From NCBI GenBank assembly GCA_024709105.1, contig JANJXJ010000096.1, forward strand, positions 1-64,000: 64,000 bases of DNA, written 5' to 3'. Below the pieces are notes generated by a model. It ran no database searches, was not told the DNA's origin, and worked only from the letters and a program-made list of their open reading frames with translations. Both the position numbers and the translations under genes were made by a program. Below are positions 61,198-64,000 of the stretch, piece after piece. Position 1 is the stretch's first letter. Every line of letters begins with the position of its first letter. This DNA comes from Lentimicrobium sp. GTDB taxonomy: Bacteria > Bacteroidota > Bacteroidia > Bacteroidales > Lentimicrobiaceae.

Positions 61198-64000
61198 ATG
61201 TCAGAAGTAACAAAAACAACAAGACTTGGGAAAGCAGCTCAGGAGTTCAATGTCGGGGTTCCTACCATTGTCGAGTTCCTTCACAAAAAAGGAATAAAAA
61301 TCGACAATAACCCCAACACCAAACTCACTCCCGAGATTTACACTATGCTGGTGAAGGAATATCAATCTGAGAAAACTGTAAAAGAGGTTTCCAAAAAGAT
61401 TGAACTCGAATACACTCAGCACAGAACCATTACCATTTCCGACAAACGTCCTCAGGTTGAAGAAGATGTTGACGTTGACACCGGAGGAGATCTGTTTATC
61501 AGAAATACTCAGATTGACCATGGTACTACAGTCAAATCCAAACCTGCTGATGAGCCCAAACCAGCTCCTGCTGCCGAGCCTGCTAAGGAAACAGTTGCAA
61601 AGCCTGAACCAAAAGCTGAAGCACCGGTTGAGGAAGTTATTGCCCAACCAGAACCTAAGCTTGTTGAAGAAACTCCGGTTGCTGCTCCGGAATCTACTCC
61701 TGAACCCGAAATTCACAAAAGTAACCCTGAACCTGTTGTAATTAAATCAGAAGAACCTGTCCAGCCCATAGATATTGTTCATCCTGAACCTGTTAAGGAA
61801 GAAAAGACAATTGAACCCGAACCTGTGGTTGAAGCCCCTGAGCCTGTTACTGATGAAGTGTCTCCCAAGCCCGAAGAAATTGCAGCAGATGAAACTCCGG
61901 CAGAAACAACAACCGGAATTAAGGTTCTGGGAAAAGTTGACCTGGATCAGTTCAGGCGGCCGGCAAAGAAAGGCAAAGACAAAGACCATAAAAGAAAAGA
62001 GCAACCTGCTGCTGCCAAACCGGTTGAAAAGGGAACTCCTGCTCCGGCCGTGAAAGAAACACCAGCCCCTGCCCCTGCCCCTGTTGCTGCTCCTGCTCCT
62101 GTTGCTGAACCGGAACCTGTTCAACCAGTTGAGACTGTAGCTCCACAAGTTGAGCCGGTTGCTGTTCCTGAACCAGTTGCAGAAAAAGCACCCGAGCCTG
62201 TAATTCCCGCTCCGGTAGAAAGAGAATCAAACTTTCTTAAAACAGAAGTAAGGAAATTAGAAGGTCCTACCATTCTTGGTACCATGAAATTGCCCGAGCC
62301 TCGCAAACCCGAGCCTAAGAAACCGGTTGCATCATCCTCGGACAACTCTCTAAATTCCAAGAAAAAGAAACGCAAACGCATCAAAAAACAGGGCGAAGGT
62401 GCCGGTGAAAACCAACAATCAACCCCGGGTGCAGATAATACAAACAGCAACAATAATAATAACCGTCAGCAGCACCAGCATCCCCACAGCGGACCCGGAA
62501 AAGGAAAACCACAGCGCGACAAGCGGGGTCCCGCGCGTCCTGAACCTGTTAAAGTTGAGCTATCAGATGAAGATATCCAGAAGCAGATTAAGGAAACGTT
62601 GCAGCGATTGAGTGGTGGCGGAAAATCGAAAACCTCAAAACACCGCCGCGAGAAACGCAGTCTGGCAAGCCAGCATCAGGCAGAGGAGGCACTCCGCCGT
62701 GAAGAAGACCTCAAGACCATTATGGTTGCTGAATTTGTTACAGCCAATGAATTGGCCAACCTCATGAACGTTCAGGTTACGCAGGTAATTTCAACATGCC
62801 TCTCGCTCGGACTATTTGTTTCCATTAATCAAAGGCTTGATGCTGAGACCATTGTGGTTGTTGCCGATGAATTTGGATTTAATGTAAAATTTGTTGGTGT
62901 TGAGGATGCTGAAACTGCAGTTGACGAAACCGATGCTGACGATCCTGCAGATCTTGAACCTCGTGCACCCATTGTAACTGTGATGGGACACGTTGACCAT
63001 GGTAAAACCTCACTGCTTGACTACATCAGAAATGCAAATGTTATTGCCGGTGAAGCCGGAGGTATTACTCAGCACATTGGAGCCTATGAGGTTAAATTGG
63101 AGAACGGAAGGAAAATTACTTTCCTTGATACTCCCGGTCACGAAGCATTTACTGCTATGCGTGCCAGGGGAGCCAAAATAACCGACATTGTAATTATTGT
63201 TATCGCTGCTGATGATACTGTGATGCCTCAGACAGTTGAAGCCATCAACCATGCACAGGCGGCTGGTGTTCCTATTATTTTCGCCATCAACAAGATTGAT
63301 AAATCGAATGCCAATCCCGAAAAAATCAGGGAAGAACTTTCGAAAAGGAATATATTGGTCGAAGACTGGGGCGGCAAATATCAGAGTCAGGAAATCTCAG
63401 CCAAAAAAGGACTTAATGTTGAGCTGCTTCTCGAGAAAGTACTTTTAGAAGCTGAAATGCTTGAACTTAAAGCCAACCCCAACCGGGTTGCCAATGGAAC
63501 CATTCTTGAATCATCACTTGATAAAGGCCGTGGATATGTTGCCAAAATTCTGGTGCAAACCGGTACGCTGAAAATCGGAGACCTTGTAATCGCAGGTACT
63601 ACCCTGGGTAAAGTGAAAGCAATGTACAACGAAAGGAATCAGCCTATTAAAGAAGCTGGCCCAAGTACACCGCTTCTGCTGCTGGGATTAAATGCAGCTC
63701 CTCAGGCAGGTGATACATTTAAGGTGATGACCGATGAACGTGAAGCCAAAAACATTGTTGCCAAACGTCAGCAACTGCAGCGCGAACAGGGTATCAGAAC
63801 TCAAAAACACATTACACTCGACGAAATCGGACGCAGGATTGCCATTGGCGATTTCAAGGAACTCAATATCATTGTTAAGGGAGATGTTGACGGTTCTGTA
63901 GAGGCTCTCTCTGATTCGTTGCTCAAACTTTCAACTCCTGAAGTTCAGGTAAATATCATCCACAAATCGGTGGGTGCCATTACCGAAAGCGATGTATTGC
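61198..64000 (+). CDS. infB: Translation initiation factor IF-2 (3' end outside window)
   Basis: Starts at ATG 61198 and stays open to the window edge, so only the first ~934 residues are seen. N-terminal IF2_N domain ([21 protein letters not shown]), then a long Pro/Glu/Ala/Val-rich linker (~110-480, repeated PEPV-like units), a second IF2_N-like region, and the G domain with G1 [13 protein letters not shown] (~596-608), G3 [11 protein letters not shown] and G4 NKIDK. It places fMet-tRNA on the ribosome. Frame continuity from start to G1 was checked (591 codons). The stop and domain IV lie beyond 64000. Confidence 0.95.
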   Translation, partial: MSEVTKTTRLGKAAQEFNVGVPTIVEFLHKKGIKIDNNPNTKLTPEIYTMLVKEYQSEKTVKEVSKKIELEYTQHRTITISDKRPQVEEDVDVDTGGDLFIRNTQIDHGTTVKSKPADEPKPAPAAEPAKETVAKPEPKAEAPVEEVIAQPEPKLVEETPVAAPESTPEPEIHKSNPEPVVIKSEEPVQPIDIVHPEPVKEEKTIEPEPVVEAPEPVTDEVSPKPEEIAADETPAETTTGIKVLGKVDLDQFRRPAKKGKDKDHKRKEQPAAAKPVEKGTPAPAVKETPAPAPAPVAAPAPVAEPEPVQPVETVAPQVEPVAVPEPVAEKAPEPVIPAPVERESNFLKTEVRKLEGPTILGTMKLPEPRKPEPKKPVASSSDNSLNSKKKKRKRIKKQGEGAGENQQSTPGADNTNSNNNNNRQQHQHPHSGPGKGKPQRDKRGPARPEPVKVELSDEDIQKQIKETLQRLSGGGKSKTSKHRREKRSLASQHQAEEALRREEDLKTIMVAEFVTANELANLMNVQVTQVISTCLSLGLFVSINQRLDAETIVVVADEFGFNVKFVGVEDAETAVDETDADDPADLEPRAPIVTVMGHVDHGKTSLLDYIRNANVIAGEAGGITQHIGAYEVKLENGRKITFLDTPGHEAFTAMRARGAKITDIVIIVIAADDTVMPQTVEAINHAQAAGVPIIFAINKIDKSNANPEKIREELSKRNILVEDWGGKYQSQEISAKKGLNVELLLEKVLLEAEMLELKANPNRVANGTILESSLDKGRGYVAKILVQTGTLKIGDLVIAGTTLGKVKAMYNERNQPIKEAGPSTPLLLLGLNAAPQAGDTFKVMTDEREAKNIVAKRQQLQREQGIRTQKHITLDEIGRRIAIGDFKELNIIVKGDVDGSVEALSDSLLKLSTPEVQVNIIHKSVGAITESDVL

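Noticed and set aside
1-64000. CRISPR array, prophage, polysaccharide utilisation (SusCD) or known defence system
   Set aside because: No regularly spaced repeat array, phage genes, SusD-like protein or restriction/defence domain was seen; the TonB receptor lacks SusD, and the AAA_14 ATPases are not linked to a known defence effector here.

Overview
The window looks like a chromosomal segment of a Bacteroidota bacterium, probably Bacteroidales or a close relative. The evidence is: many Bacteroidota-type -7 boxes (TAnnTTTG) in front of genes with no obvious Shine-Dalgarno sequence; a type IX secretion tail; a TonB-dependent receptor with a carboxypeptidase-regulatory domain; and Bacteroidota-typical families (DUF5777, DUF2851, DUF2723, DUF3857, long S16). 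There are no phage genes, integrases, transposases or CRISPR arrays. Genus and species cannot be read from this sequence.

Layout. 1-4.2 kb: end of a DUF3857/transglutaminase-type protein, a secreted BNR-repeat protein, a metallo-beta-lactamase-fold hydrolase and a coiled-coil lipoprotein. 4.3-11.5 kb: a signalling block with two hybrid histidine kinases around a sigma-54 response regulator. 11.6-18.9 kb: flavoprotein, dihydroorotate-dehydrogenase-like protein, S41 protease, two c-type cytochrome lipoproteins with a DUF5777 outer-membrane protein, and a rhomboid protease. 19-25 kb: TPR protein, HhH protein, sodium:neurotransmitter-symporter-type transporter with a tiny partner subunit, and DUF2851. 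25-31.5 kb: coiled-coil protein, zapA, a 6S-like RNA, rny, then two AAA+ ATPase cassettes inserted between rny and a DUF493 gene. 31.5-37 kb: DUF58, thioredoxin, dnaE. 37-44 kb: peptidoglycan glycosyltransferase, rpsP-rimM, oxidoreductase, GNAT, lipid A-type acyltransferase. 44.6-50 kb: a four-gene TonB-dependent uptake operon. 50-58.6 kb: K+/H+ antiporter, a 1165-residue protein resembling pyrophosphate-type PEP carboxykinase, and a DUF2723 membrane glycosyltransferase-like protein. 59.1-64 kb: tRNA-Gln and rimP-nusA-infB, with infB running off the window.

Most of the window is ordinary core genome. The most unusual part is 27.5-31.2 kb. Two divergent ATPase genes there end in a nearly identical ~155 bp segment. 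That segment contains an ungapped copy of the last three codons, stop and terminator of rny. Each gene also has its own pair of ~14 bp direct repeats exactly 33 bp apart at the promoter, and the two pairs share one register relative to the -7 box. This looks like a small cassette system that uses the rny 3' end as its site. Other points of interest are the cysteine-free tandem sulfite-oxidase-fold protein in the TonB operon, the candidate PPi-PEPCK, and the 6S-like RNA closed by a long-range stem.

Domain calls are from reading the translated sequence; no database search was possible. Residue positions are approximate unless tied to a named motif.
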